Source: Sphingomonadaceae bacterium (GTDB taxonomy: Bacteria > Pseudomonadota > Alphaproteobacteria > Sphingomonadales > Sphingomonadaceae). From it: 33,356 nucleotides of DNA. Position numbers and translations under genes: made by a program. The stretch is from positions 1 to 33,356 of the forward strand of contig RFPL01000021.1 in assembly GCA_009926135.1 (NCBI GenBank), written 5' to 3'. Positions 1 to 7,406 of this stretch are shown one piece after another; the stretch's first letter is position 1; every line of letters begins with the position of its first letter. A model generated the notes under the pieces. It made no database searches. It was given only the letters and a program-made list of their open reading frames with translations, and had not been told where the DNA came from.

Positions 1-173
1 CCCAACCACCTTTAGCCCAATACCGATGTGCGATTGTCGCCCGCATGGCGGGCCCACCGCGTCAGTGGATTGCAGCAATGCTCGACCAGCGGCTCTAGAA
101 AGGCTATTGGGGGCCGTTCTGGAAGCGCCCGCAGGGGCAGTGTTTCCATGCGACTGGCAAGGGAGAATCGCGA

Positions 174-362
174 ATGGATCAGGAGGTCCAGATGCCGAGC
201 GCGCGCATGGTCGCTGAGGCCATGGCGACAGTACTGGCAGGCAAGCTCGCCGATCAGGCCGCGAGCGAGATCGTGCTGAGCCGCGAAGAAGCCGCACTGT
301 GCCTCGGGCTTGCCGAGGGAATTGCCGAGAGCCTCGCGCACGAGGCGGGCCAAGCGGACTGA
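174..362 (+). CDS. Small hypothetical protein (62 aa)
   Basis: A short plus-strand reading frame starts with ATG eight bases after a GGGAGA ribosome-binding site and ends with TGA just before a 170-base gap. The product is alanine- and glutamate-rich and probably helical. It has no signal peptide, membrane segment or motif I recognise. It lies upstream of and parallel to the DUF1173 gene and could be the first gene of that unit. An overlapping minus-strand frame at 12-353 has no comparable ribosome-binding site. Function unknown. I rate it a possible real gene because of the start context alone. Confidence 0.4.
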   Translation: MDQEVQMPSARMVAEAMATVLAGKLADQAASEIVLSREEAALCLGLAEGIAESLAHEAGQAD

Positions 363-533
363 CCAAGCGAATCTGGCGGTAGGTTACGCTCTGCGCCGCC
401 GGCCTTGCCGGGGGTCACGGGCAAGGATAGACTTGGCCCAGCGCGCGCCATGCGGGCCGCGTCAGACAAACCAAAGGAGAATGCGCGAGAGGTCGAACGG
501 GCAGCGTCGATCGCGAGAAATTGGAGATCCCCA

Positions 534-1760
534 ATGATCCAGCGATACCGTGTGCTCGGGAAGGTCGTCACCGGCGGCCAGGATGACCTGCAGGCTGTGC
601 TCGGCGCAGCCTATGCGCGCAAGGAGCGGGTGCTCTGCGAATGCCGCAGGCACGAAGAGCTGCCGCTCTATATCAGCCACCGCCATGATCGCTACGTGCT
701 GGCGCGCTGGCCAGGTTCGGGCGCACGTCATGCGACGGCCTGCGACCATTACGAGGCTCCGGACTTCCTGACCGGCATGGCCCAGGTCCGGGGAAATGCC
801 GTGATCGACGACGAGGCTTCCGGCGAAACGACGCTCAAGCTCGCCTTTCCGCTGTCACGCGGTGCGGCGCGGCTCGCGCCAGCGGCGCTCACCAACGACA
901 AACCGACGGTCAAGTCCACAGGCCAGAAGCTGTCGATGCGGGGGCTGCTCCATGTCCTGTGGGACCGGGCCGAACTGACGCACTGGCATCCCAAGATGGC
1001 GGGCAAGCGCAGCTGGTTCGTGGTGCGCCGCGCGCTGCTCGAAGCCGCGGCCAGCTGCAAGGTCAAGCAGGAAGCTCTGTCCCATGTCCTGTTCGTGCCC
1101 GAGACGTTCCGGCTCGAGGACAAGGAGGACCTGCGCGCGCGCCGCCGGGCGGCGCTTGAGCGCGTCTACCGTTCGCGTGACGAGTTGATGGTGGTGGTGG
1201 GAGAGATCAAGGAAATCGCCCCGGCGCACGGCGCGGAGCGCATCGTACTTCGTCACGTCGGCGACATGCCGTTCGTCATGGACCCCGACATGGCGCGCCG
1301 CTTCCACAAGCGGTTCGCGGGCGAGCTGGCGCTGTGGCAGGCACAAGGGAACCAGGGCCACCTCGTCGTTGCCGGCTCGTTCGCGCGGCGCAGGCAAGGG
1401 ACATTCGACCTGATCGAAGTGGCGCTGATGCCGGTGACCGGCGAATGGCTGCCCTACGAAAGCAGCGACGAACAGTACCTCATTGCCAAGACGGTCGCTG
1501 AGAAGCGCCGGTTCGTGAAGGGTATGCGGGTCAACCTCGATGCCAGCGCGCCGATCGCCAGCCTGGTGCTCAAGGACACCGGCGAGGATGCAACCGCGAT
1601 CCATATCCATGATGGCGATACTGAGGCCAGCGAACCGCTCGAGGCGCTGCTCGCCTGCGAGGGCGTAACGCACATGGTGTGGAAGGAAGGCGAGCCGCTG
1701 CCACCGCGTTGTCCCCGGCGCCGAACCGGCGACACCCCTCCGGACCGCGCCGCCGCGTGA
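534..1760 (+). CDS. DUF1173 family protein (408 aa)
   Basis: This matches the DUF1173 family, uncharacterised proteins common on alphaproteobacterial plasmids and integrative elements. Visible family features are the N-terminal cysteine/histidine region with CECRRHEE (residues about 36-43), then a YVLARWPGSG-like stretch and HATACDHYE. This arrangement looks like a metal-binding or thiol cluster, but no activity is established. The reading frame is open back to 405. I chose the ATG at 534 because GGAGATC precedes it at good spacing and the conserved part starts shortly after. The gene converges with the minus-strand gene that ends at 1780, leaving only 19 bases between the stops. Cytoplasmic by appearance: no signal peptide or membrane segment. 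Confidence 0.75.
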   Translation: MIQRYRVLGKVVTGGQDDLQAVLGAAYARKERVLCECRRHEELPLYISHRHDRYVLARWPGSGARHATACDHYEAPDFLTGMAQVRGNAVIDDEASGETTLKLAFPLSRGAARLAPAALTNDKPTVKSTGQKLSMRGLLHVLWDRAELTHWHPKMAGKRSWFVVRRALLEAAASCKVKQEALSHVLFVPETFRLEDKEDLRARRRAALERVYRSRDELMVVVGEIKEIAPAHGAERIVLRHVGDMPFVMDPDMARRFHKRFAGELALWQAQGNQGHLVVAGSFARRRQGTFDLIEVALMPVTGEWLPYESSDEQYLIAKTVAEKRRFVKGMRVNLDASAPIASLVLKDTGEDATAIHIHDGDTEASEPLEALLACEGVTHMVWKEGEPLPPRCPRRRTGDTPPDRAAA

Positions 1761-1779
1761 GTGGGCACGCACCCAGGCG

Positions 1780-2280
1780 TCAGTCGCCGTTCGGCAAGGG
1801 CTTTGTCGGTAGCAGGTCGATCCGGCGCACAGCGCCGGGTTCGGAGCGGAGTGCCGCAAGGCGCGTCTCGACCGAGGCCGCGTCCTCGGTGATCTCGATG
1901 CGATTGAGCCCGATCAGCGTCCAGACCTTGTGCTCGGGACGCGCGGCGGTGTGGGCCGCGTAGGCGAGCGGCAGCTTGTCGGGGTAAAGCCAGAGGAGAA
2001 GCACCGGCACGGCGGAAAGGTTAGGCCTGCCCTCGACATCAGTGACCGACAGCAGGTTGGTCACGGGATCATAGCGGCAGTCGATCCCGAGCGGCACGGG
2101 GTGGCCGATGATCCCGAGCAGCGCCTCGCGCGCGTTTGCGCCGAAGGTCGCGTCCAGTTCCGGCCCCGGTTTGGCATCCGGGTCGGTTTCAAGCTGTGCC
2201 AGGAAGATGAGCACGGCGAACAGCCGGGCAGCATCGTCGCGCGTGCAGGGAATATCGAGGGCGAGGTGGATTGCGGACAT
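1780..2280 (-). CDS. Hypothetical backbone protein (166 aa)
   Basis: I do not recognise the family. The start is the ATG at 2280, preceded on the coding strand by GAAGGAACTCCC, a good ribosome-binding site. The frame stays open upstream but that part overlaps the neighbouring gene. The product is soluble-looking, with an N-terminal helical part and a C-terminal part rich in hydrophobic strands (residues about 95-140). It is the last gene of a minus-strand run, 88 bases downstream of the SLOG-like gene, with which it is probably co-transcribed. It ends 19 bases from the convergent DUF1173 stop. Confidence 0.6.
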   Translation of the reverse strand: MSAIHLALDIPCTRDDAARLFAVLIFLAQLETDPDAKPGPELDATFGANAREALLGIIGHPVPLGIDCRYDPVTNLLSVTDVEGRPNLSAVPVLLLWLYPDKLPLAYAAHTAARPEHKVWTLIGLNRIEITEDAASVETRLAALRSEPGAVRRIDLLPTKPLPNGD

Positions 2281-2368
2281 GGGAGTTCCTTCGCGGGAAG
2301 CGCACAGCCGCCCCAGACTGGCGCTGCCCAGCGCAGCTGCGTCGGGGACCGGAACGGCAGGGCAATGC

Positions 2369-2881
2369 TCAGAGTGAGAGGTGGCGTTCGACGTGCGCAC
2401 GCTCGCGCGGACGCTGGAAATTGTAGACGGGAACGCCGTGGGCAGCGGCGATGCGGATTGCCTGACCGGTCCCGCCCGAGGCTTCGCCATCGGCGGTCCA
2501 GCACAGGACGAAGTCGGCGGGCGCATTGAGCTCAGGCCCCAGCACCTGGAACACGTTCCGGGTGTGCAAGGCCTGGATGAAAGGATCGAGTCCGGCGAAA
2601 GCGGGGTGCGCCGCGGCAGCAATGGCCCGTGCGCGCTGCCACAGCTCCGGCGGCAATGCGTCCGGGTGGAACTGGCTCGCCGAGCCCCGCCAGCCCGGCG
2701 CAGGCAGGAAGATCTGCTTGTCCTCCCCCGCCCCGCGTTCAAACGCGCTGTCGGCGCCGATTGCATGGCCGGAGCGCAGGAGGTAGCCGCGTTTGAGCAG
2801 GGCGAAGGCAGCGCGCGTCATCAGCGCGAGCACTTCGGGCGGGGTGCGGCGTGCACCGATTCCGGTGTAAAAGCGGGGCAT
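2369..2881 (-). CDS. SLOG/DprA-like nucleotide-binding protein (170 aa)
   Basis: The N-terminus MPRFYTGIGARRTPPEVL, followed by GYLLRSGHAIGADSAFERGA (residues about 31-50), is the pattern of the SLOG (DprA/LOG-like Rossmann) superfamily as found in phages and plasmids. In these proteins a glycine-rich loop binds a nucleotide or nucleic acid. The C-terminal half contains ADFVLCWTADGEASGGTGQA (about 124-143), a second glycine-rich element typical of the fold. The start at 2881 has AAGGAG upstream. A G-rich element (2915-2928) sits 34 bases before the start, as at other unit heads here. The biochemical role is unknown: it could be a DNA-processing factor or a nucleotide-sensing protein. Confidence 0.65.
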   Translation of the reverse strand: MPRFYTGIGARRTPPEVLALMTRAAFALLKRGYLLRSGHAIGADSAFERGAGEDKQIFLPAPGWRGSASQFHPDALPPELWQRARAIAAAAHPAFAGLDPFIQALHTRNVFQVLGPELNAPADFVLCWTADGEASGGTGQAIRIAAAHGVPVYNFQRPRERAHVERHLSL

Positions 2882-2914
2882 GGCAGGTCTCCTTGTTCGC
2901 CTGCCCGCCGTGTT

Positions 2915-2928
2915 CCCCCTACCCTCCC
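2915..2928 (-). promoter_or_regulatory. G-rich operon-head motif, copy 1
   Basis: On the coding (minus) strand this reads GGGAGGGTAGGGGG, 34 bases upstream of the ATG at 2881. It is the most diverged of seven related elements placed at minus-strand unit heads. It lies just inside the 3' end of the gene ending at 2919. Role unknown: promoter-proximal site or leader element. Confidence 0.4.
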
Positions 2929-3437
2929 GTCGGCATCGCCGGGGTAACGCCCGCCCCGCGTGCGGCCAGCATGGGGCCGTAGGTAGCTTCAAGATTGCGG
3001 TGGAGGACCGCGTTTGCGGGCGGAAAGATGCTGCCGTCGTCGCGCGGCCGCGTGATCTGGAACGCGCCAGCGATCACCTCGGCAAAAGGGCGCACGCATG
3101 GAAATCCCGAACCTGCGTAAGTGACCGGCGGCGGGAACCCCGCGCTGATCCAGCTTGACGGCACGTCCAGCCCATTGAGCCAGCGCCGGGCGCTGGGCGG
3201 CAGTACCGCCACCAGCGAGACGATCCACAGCGTCCGGTACGTCCCGAAATCATGAGCGTTGGCGATCGCCGCGAATTCCAGCGGTTCAGGCGGCGGGCCG
3301 TTGACCGCGATCACCGCTGCCTGAAAGGCGCGCAGCTCATGTCTGTTGACGCGCTCGAAATCGGGGGTTCGGCCGAGCTGGGCGCAGGGCTCGTTCGCTG
3401 GCCCTGCCCCGAGTTCGAGGAGCCTGTGGCGGGTCAC
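2919..3437 (-). CDS. Hypothetical backbone protein (172 aa)
   Basis: No family recognised. Translation probably starts at the GTG at 3437, which overlaps the TGA of the upstream gene (GTGA arrangement), so the two are translationally coupled. A GGGGAGG ribosome-binding site lies inside the upstream gene. The product has a hydrophobic centre (TLWIVSLVAVLPPSARRWL, residues about 69-87) that could be a buried helix rather than a true membrane anchor. The second half is proline- and glycine-rich. It is the last gene of a four-gene chain running from 4543, with overlaps or gaps of a few bases throughout. Confidence 0.6.
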   Translation of the reverse strand: MTRHRLLELGAGPANEPCAQLGRTPDFERVNRHELRAFQAAVIAVNGPPPEPLEFAAIANAHDFGTYRTLWIVSLVAVLPPSARRWLNGLDVPSSWISAGFPPPVTYAGSGFPCVRPFAEVIAGAFQITRPRDDGSIFPPANAVLHRNLEATYGPMLAARGAGVTPAMPTGG

Positions 3438-3778
3438 GCAGCAGCCTCCCCTGCCCCATCGGGATACCAGGCGAGTTCCACCGCGTAAGGGTTATCGACA
3501 TCGTAGGCGGCGATACGGGCCGAGGTGATCCAGGTCTCCGGATCGCGCAGCGCAACATAGCCGCCGTAGAAACGGCCATCGCGGCTGACGAACTGGGCGT
3601 GGATGTCCTCGGCTACCGCTTCGGAGACGAAGAAGCCGGCCGCGCCGCGGATATGGGCCGGGGGAAGAACACCCAGCATTTCGTCATGGAAGACCTCGGT
3701 CACCCGCGAGAGCGGGAACTGCGCGAGCGTGCGGCCGCGTTCATCAGACGGCGACGCTGCAGAATCGGGATCGGTCAT
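3434..3778 (-). CDS. Small backbone protein, possibly DUF1419-like (114 aa)
   Basis: The segment VFHDEMLGVLPPAHIRGAAG (residues about 27-46) resembles the LPP-x-x-x-RG core of DUF1419, a small uncharacterised plasmid family, followed by a phenylalanine/glycine-rich strand region. I hold this assignment loosely. The start at 3778 has GAGGCTCCC upstream. It is seven bases downstream of the gene ending at 3786 and overlaps the next start by four bases, so it belongs to the same polycistronic message. Confidence 0.55.
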   Translation of the reverse strand: MTDPDSAASPSDERGRTLAQFPLSRVTEVFHDEMLGVLPPAHIRGAAGFFVSEAVAEDIHAQFVSRDGRFYGGYVALRDPETWITSARIAAYDVDNPYAVELAWYPDGAGEAAA

Positions 3779-3785
3779 GGGAGCC

Positions 3786-4070
3786 TCATTCGTAACGGGG
3801 TGGGGCTTGCGGGAAGCGGGGCGGAGCCATGTGTTCGAACAGGCAGGCGCGGTAGCGGCCGCCGACGTAGAGCACGGAATCAAGGCGGCAATGGCCGCGC
3901 TGGACCAGGTCGAGCAGCCGATTGGCGCGCACCGCGAGCCGCGCTGCAGCAGCTTCGGTAAGGCAGACCCGGTGTAGGCGGACGAGTTCGCCGGTGTCGA
4001 ACCACCATCCACCTTCCTCCGGCCCGCCGTAAGCGCGATCGACCGCGTAAAAGGCGACGACGTATTTCAT
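3786..4070 (-). CDS. Small hypothetical protein (94 aa)
   Basis: A compact soluble protein with a WWFDTGELVRLHRV stretch (residues about 22-35) and a conserved-looking RAC motif near the C-terminus. No family recognised. The start ATG at 4070 overlaps the upstream stop by four bases (ATGA) and has GGAGGG before it, so it is coupled to the gene at 4067-4543. The strict overlaps on both sides argue that it is a real gene despite its length. Confidence 0.6.
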   Translation of the reverse strand: MKYVVAFYAVDRAYGGPEEGGWWFDTGELVRLHRVCLTEAAAARLAVRANRLLDLVQRGHCRLDSVLYVGGRYRACLFEHMAPPRFPQAPPRYE

Positions 4071-4543
4071 GGTAGAGCGCCCTCCCGGGGCGGTTCGGCG
4101 CGTGAGATAATGACGAGCGGCGGGACGGTGATCTCGGCCTTGGCCATCGCCCGTTTGAGGTCACGCAGCCGGGTGAAGCCCCTGATCCAGGACGGCGGGA
4201 AGAGGACATATTCGTCTTCGCTCGCCGTGTAGTCGCGCATGGGCCCCGTGCCGTCGAACACGACAATCTCGGGGAGATAGGCCCCGGGACAGCCGCCCGA
4301 CCAGCGCCGGAAGATCAACCCGTGCTCGATGCAGAACGCGTCGACCTCCGTGACCTGCCCACCGTTGAGTTCGGTGCCGTAGAGCTCGAGCGACTCGCCC
4401 TCGGTTACCGCCGCCGGACCGAACGGCTCGCCGTCCCATTCGGTGCGCAGATCGTATTCCTCGGCGCAGGCTGCGAGGTCGGCCAGAAGGTCGCGGCGCA
4501 GCGCGCCGCCGATGGTGATGTGAACGGGGGCTCTGTCGCCCAT
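4067..4543 (-). CDS. Hypothetical backbone protein, head of a four-gene unit (158 aa)
   Basis: No family recognised. The start at 4543 has AAAGGAC at good spacing, and the G-rich element at 4585-4599 lies about 40 bases upstream. The protein opens with APVHITIGGALRRDLLADL, which looks like a strand followed by a helix. It contains many acidic and aromatic residues and the patch RRWSGGCPGAYLPEIVVFDG (about 91-110). It appears soluble. It is followed by three genes with overlapping or nearly touching starts (4070, 3778, 3437), so all four are probably co-transcribed. Confidence 0.6.
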   Translation of the reverse strand: MGDRAPVHITIGGALRRDLLADLAACAEEYDLRTEWDGEPFGPAAVTEGESLELYGTELNGGQVTEVDAFCIEHGLIFRRWSGGCPGAYLPEIVVFDGTGPMRDYTASEDEYVLFPPSWIRGFTRLRDLKRAMAKAEITVPPLVIISRAEPPREGALP

Positions 4544-4584
4544 GGTACGTGTCCTTTCGCAATAGGTTGATCCGACCGCGATCG

Positions 4585-4599
4585 CCCCTCTCCCCTCAC
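4585..4599 (-). promoter_or_regulatory. G-rich operon-head motif, copy 2
   Basis: The coding strand reads GTGAGGGGAGAGGGG, 42 bases upstream of the ATG at 4543. It shares GTGAGGGGAG with the copies at 16793 and 22093. It sits just upstream of the stop of the neighbouring gene (4634), in the short gap between units. Confidence 0.5.
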
Positions 4600-4633
4600 C
4601 AGCCTCTTGCGCGAGCAAGGGCGTCCGGCGCGT

Positions 4634-4981
4634 TCAGGCTGGCAGCAGCGGCACAAGGTTGGGGTCGAGCGAAAACCCGAGGCAGCGCGCCAGCTCGGCC
4701 GCGTGCTCGAAGTCGGCAGTCGTCACATGAAGCAACCGGGCGATGTCGGCCAGCGTCTCGCTTTCGCGGGGCGGCGCTACGCTGTGAAGCTTTCCTGCTT
4801 CTGCGGTCACCGCGAAGGGCCAGGTCATGGCGACGGCAATCACGCGCTCGGGCAGCACGATCAGGGTATCGCCAGTTTTGATGCTCTCGTCGCATTGCGA
4901 CGCGTCATAGGCATTGCCGGTAGTCGCAAAGGCATGGTGCCGCCGCGTGTCGAAGGCGAAGCGTTCGCTATCTGTGAACAT
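4634..4981 (-). CDS. Hypothetical backbone protein (115 aa)
   Basis: Small soluble protein with no recognised family. The start ATG at 4981 follows GGAGACACTTC, a clear ribosome-binding site. The alternative upstream start at 5008 lacks one. Residues about 30-60 contain strands ending in VIAVAMTWPFAVTAEAG. The C-terminal third looks like a helical pair (ADIARLLHVTTADFEHAAELARCLG). The gene is preceded by two strong GC-rich hairpins (5014-5055 and 5093-5122) that separate it from the DUF736 gene, so its promoter is probably close to its own start. Confidence 0.55.
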   Translation of the reverse strand: MFTDSERFAFDTRRHHAFATTGNAYDASQCDESIKTGDTLIVLPERVIAVAMTWPFAVTAEAGKLHSVAPPRESETLADIARLLHVTTADFEHAAELARCLGFSLDPNLVPLLPA

Positions 4982-5013
4982 GAAGTGTCTCCGTTGCCGC
5001 CCAGGCAAAAGAA

Positions 5014-5055
5014 GAGGCGGAACGCCGGGCGGGGGGATGGCCGGCGTTCCGCCTC
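5014..5055 (-). terminator. Perfect 15-bp stem-loop, likely terminator
   Basis: The arms 5014-5028 and 5041-5055 are exact reverse complements over 15 bases (GAGGCGGAACGCCGG) with a 12-base loop. Read on the minus strand the hairpin is followed by TTCTTTTG, a short T-rich run, which fits intrinsic termination of the DUF736 transcript before the next gene (start 4981). Confidence 0.6.
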
Positions 5056-5092
5056 AGGCCGCAAGTGGGGCGAGCCTGCGGCCATTGCGTGG

Positions 5093-5122
5093 GAACGGGG
5101 ACCCGCGATTGGGTCCCCGTTC
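5093..5122 (-). terminator. Perfect 12-bp stem-loop downstream of the DUF736 gene
   Basis: The arms GAACGGGGACCC (5093-5104) and GGGTCCCCGTTC (5111-5122) pair perfectly around a six-base loop. It lies 22 bases beyond the DUF736 stop at 5144 and forms a tandem with the hairpin at 5014-5055. There is no T tract directly after it, so it may stabilise the 3' end instead of terminating. Confidence 0.5.
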
Positions 5123-5143
5123 GGTCGGAGGTGCGGGATGGAC

Positions 5144-5668
5144 TCAGGCGTCGACGAGCGGCGGCAGCGCGCCTTCGTGTTCGGCGCCGTCCTTGGCATT
5201 GGCGCGGCCGCGCTTGCCCGGCGGCGTAGCGGTGCTGTCGCCGAGGCCATCGCCGTTATGCCCGTCACTGGCCTCACCGGCATCGGCTGCCTCGCCGCCG
5301 GTGAACATGTCGCCATCGCCGTATTCGCTCGAACCCAGCTGGCTGTTGCGGCGGCGCGGACGCTGCCAGGCGATGGCCATCGTGCCGTCCTCGCGCGGGA
5401 AGGCGGCGATATAGAGCGGCTGCGACATCGACGGATCGTCGATCTTGCCCTGGTAGAAGATCTCGCCGGTCGAGTTCGAGGCGAGTTCGAACAGAGCGCC
5501 GACGGCAACCCAGCGGCGCTGATCGTTGAGCGCGACGATTTCGTACTTGGGCGCGCGGGCGTTGCTGGAGCTGACCGGCCGCAGGCCGATGGTGCGCGTC
5601 ATCGTCAACGTTTCGACAGTGCCGATCAGCTGGCCGCTGGCGTTCTTCTTGATTTCACCGATGTTCAT
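5144..5668 (-). CDS. DUF736 family protein with long acidic tail (174 aa)
   Basis: The start region MNIGEIKKNASGQLIGTVET followed by hydrophobic strands and APKYEIVAL is characteristic of DUF736, small proteins found near conjugation and antirestriction genes on alphaproteobacterial plasmids. The conserved domain covers residues about 1-105 and usually makes up the whole protein. Here it is followed by about 70 residues of low-complexity glycine, aspartate and alanine, probably disordered. The ATG at 5668 has AGGAGAACGTCC before it, a textbook site. An upstream C-rich tract (5736-5755) is one of the shared head motifs. Function is not established for the family. Confidence 0.8.
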   Translation of the reverse strand: MNIGEIKKNASGQLIGTVETLTMTRTIGLRPVSSSNARAPKYEIVALNDQRRWVAVGALFELASNSTGEIFYQGKIDDPSMSQPLYIAAFPREDGTMAIAWQRPRRRNSQLGSSEYGDGDMFTGGEAADAGEASDGHNGDGLGDSTATPPGKRGRANAKDGAEHEGALPPLVDA

Positions 5669-5735
5669 GGACGTTCTCCTGGTAGGACTGAATGTTGGAT
5701 TGAATGCGACCGAACCCCTTGTCCGATCACTCATT

Positions 5736-5755
5736 CCCCCCCCCCCTTCCCTCCC
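5736..5755 (-). promoter_or_regulatory. G-rich operon-head motif, copy 3, with an 11-base homopolymer
   Basis: The coding strand reads GGGAGGGAA followed by eleven G, about 68 bases upstream of the ATG at 5668. Unlike the other copies it contains an uninterrupted 11-base run (5736-5746 as C on the plus strand), long enough to be prone to slippage. Confidence 0.45.
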
Positions 5756-5832
5756 GGCCGTCAGGCCGAGCTGCGGGCCTTGCCCGCAGTCCTTCTCTGG
5801 AGCCCTCCATCGGGGACATTCGTCAGCGTGTT

Positions 5833-6507
5833 TCAGGCGGGCAGACATGCAGGCAACGCGAGCCATTCGGGCTGGTCGCCCGCAATTGGCAGATCGGTGC
5901 TCAGCGCCTGGTTCTCGGTGAAGACGTCGGCAGTATCGAGCGTTCCAAACCCGTCTTTACTGTTCCAGAACAGCAGACCCTCTTCGGGATCACGCGTGGC
6001 GATGACCAGTTTGGGGGCGAAGTGGACTGTATCGTGGACCTTGCTGGTCTCGATCCAGTGGATGCCGGCGGCATCGATCATAAACCCGCCGCCGCCGAAG
6101 GCATCCGGCTGATGACGATCGCTGTCGTAAGACCAGGTCGCCGCTACCGGGAGCGACTGCGTGATCGTGCGGTGCAGCAGGGCGGCAACCGCGTCAGGCT
6201 CGAACTGGTCGGCGGTGGCGAACACCCGGACCGATCCGTCATCCTGCTCATCGAAGGCAAAGTCGGTGCCAAAGGTCGGGAAGTCGCAGTCGGGGAAGAT
6301 GGCGAGGAACCCCGATATCACTTCCTCGCCGGTAGGCGGGAAGATCATCCGAAACGCCTCAGACAAGCCAAGCCAGCGCTGGATGATGGTTTCAGCGTCG
6401 GGTTGATCTTCGACGAATTGCGCCAGCGCGACGGCCTCGCGCAGCAGGCCGCATTCGTCGGCGGTGATATGCAAGACAAAGCAGGAGTGCGTGTAGCAGT
6501 TGGACAT
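5833..6507 (-). CDS. Hypothetical backbone protein (224 aa)
   Basis: No named family recognised. A notable feature is DAFGGGGFMIDAAGIHWIET (residues about 148-167) after a tryptophan-containing strand. This FGGG-x-x-x-I pattern is one I associate with hypothetical proteins of plasmids and prophages. The rest is mixed helix/strand and acidic, so probably cytoplasmic. The start at 6507 has only a moderate AAGGGAT site. The upstream extension of the frame overlaps non-coding sequence. It is 82 bases downstream of the gene ending at 6590 and may share its message. Confidence 0.6.
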   Translation of the reverse strand: MSNCYTHSCFVLHITADECGLLREAVALAQFVEDQPDAETIIQRWLGLSEAFRMIFPPTGEEVISGFLAIFPDCDFPTFGTDFAFDEQDDGSVRVFATADQFEPDAVAALLHRTITQSLPVAATWSYDSDRHQPDAFGGGGFMIDAAGIHWIETSKVHDTVHFAPKLVIATRDPEEGLLFWNSKDGFGTLDTADVFTENQALSTDLPIAGDQPEWLALPACLPA

Positions 6508-6589
6508 GGGTGGTGATCCCTTGTTGGATGGAACCGGGCAAACGAGATCGGTGCCCGGGAGCGGACAGCGCCGGTGGGCGGCGTGCGGT

Positions 6590-6925
6590 TCAGCCAGGGG
6601 CTGAACGGGAGCGCCCGAGGAGTTCTTCGAGCAGCTTGCTTGCCGGTCGGTCCGGATTGTGGGGACAGGCGAGCCGGTCGATCTCGAGTTGGCGCGCGAG
6701 GCCATCCGGAATTTCCGCATAGGCAGAAGCTATGGCGATGATCTCGCACGGCGCGCCGATCTCGCGCGGACTGGTCCCGCGCCACAGCCGGATGTCGGGC
6801 TCGCGGTCGCGGTCGGGCGTACCAAACACCGTCACGAAATAGGTGCCGAGGCCCGGGTCCCAGCCCAGCGCGATCTCGAACAGGTCGGTGTGATGGGCGA
6901 GCGGCCGCAATGAAAAGCGCGACAT
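6590..6925 (-). CDS. Hypothetical backbone protein (111 aa)
   Basis: A small protein opening with MSRFSLRPLAHHTDLFEIALGW and continuing with a strand-rich region (GTYFVTVFG). This suggests a small beta fold, and the C-terminal half is helical. No family recognised. The ATG at 6925 lies three bases after the DUF3768 stop (6929), so it is almost certainly translated from the same message and its function may be linked. Soluble by appearance. Confidence 0.6.
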   Translation of the reverse strand: MSRFSLRPLAHHTDLFEIALGWDPGLGTYFVTVFGTPDRDREPDIRLWRGTSPREIGAPCEIIAIASAYAEIPDGLARQLEIDRLACPHNPDRPASKLLEELLGRSRSAPG

Positions 6926-6928
6926 GGC

Positions 6929-7351
6929 TCAGTAGTCGGTCGCGAGCATAATGGTGACGACACGGAAGCTCGTCTTGGCGTCCCAGGGCGTCTCGGCGCC
7001 CCATGAATAGGTTCCATCGTTCTCGTAGACATCGACCTTCCAGAAGATCTTGCGCTCAAGATACGTCACCACCCCGAAGTCCCGCTCTCCGTGTGGATCG
7101 TTGCCAGGATCGATCGGGGTCTCGTTGATCAACCGACGCATGGCGCACTGGCCCTGGAACAGCCTGACCTGGCGGATCGCGGGATCGTCCGAGCCCCCTG
7201 CCAGCAGGTCGGCGAGCGCACGGGTGAGCACCGTCCGGGAATTTGCCAATGTGCCGGACCGGGCAGCGTCGTTGAGCCGGGCAACTTCGGCGGTCCTCGT
7301 GGTCTCTTGGGCTTCGGGCGACGGGGCGACGGGGGCGACGCTGGTGGTCAT
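6929..7351 (-). CDS. DUF3768 family protein (140 aa)
   Basis: Residues about 80-138 contain NDPHGERDFGVVTYLERKIF, then FWKVDVYENDGTYSWGAE and VVTIMLATDY at the extreme C-terminus. These are the signature blocks of DUF3768, an uncharacterised plasmid family. Residues 22-32 (EVARLNDAARS) match the usual N-terminal helix. The length is normal for the family. The ATG at 7351 has GAAGGAG upstream and the G-rich head motif at 7384-7398. It heads a run that continues with the gene starting at 6925. Role unknown; in my experience the family sits among antirestriction and partition genes. Confidence 0.8.
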   Translation of the reverse strand: MTTSVAPVAPSPEAQETTRTAEVARLNDAARSGTLANSRTVLTRALADLLAGGSDDPAIRQVRLFQGQCAMRRLINETPIDPGNDPHGERDFGVVTYLERKIFWKVDVYENDGTYSWGAETPWDAKTSFRVVTIMLATDY

Positions 7352-7383
7352 GGGCAGGCTCCTTCAATTGATCACCGGTTCAT

Positions 7384-7398
7384 CCCCCCTCCCCTCCC
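7384..7398 (-). promoter_or_regulatory. G-rich operon-head motif, copy 4
   Basis: The coding strand reads GGGAGGGGAGGGGGG, 33 bases upstream of the ATG at 7351. It is flanked by two CAATTGA words (7365-7371 and 7404-7410). It shares GAGGGGAGGGGGG with the copies at 16793 and 22093. Confidence 0.5.
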
Positions 7399-7406
7399 TT
7401 CCCCAA

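Noticed and set aside
12..353. Minus-strand open frame of 113 codons at the left edge
   Set aside because: It overlaps the plus-strand small gene, has no ribosome-binding site and shows no recognisable protein pattern. It is likely a product of high GC content.
855..1859. Minus-strand open frame of 334 codons opposite DUF1173
   Set aside because: Histidine/arginine-rich shadow of the DUF1173 gene with no start context.
4607..6112. Plus-strand open frame of 501 codons opposite the DUF736 region
   Set aside because: It lies antisense to three better-supported minus-strand genes and reads straight through their perfect terminator-like hairpins, with arginine/glycine-rich low-complexity translation.
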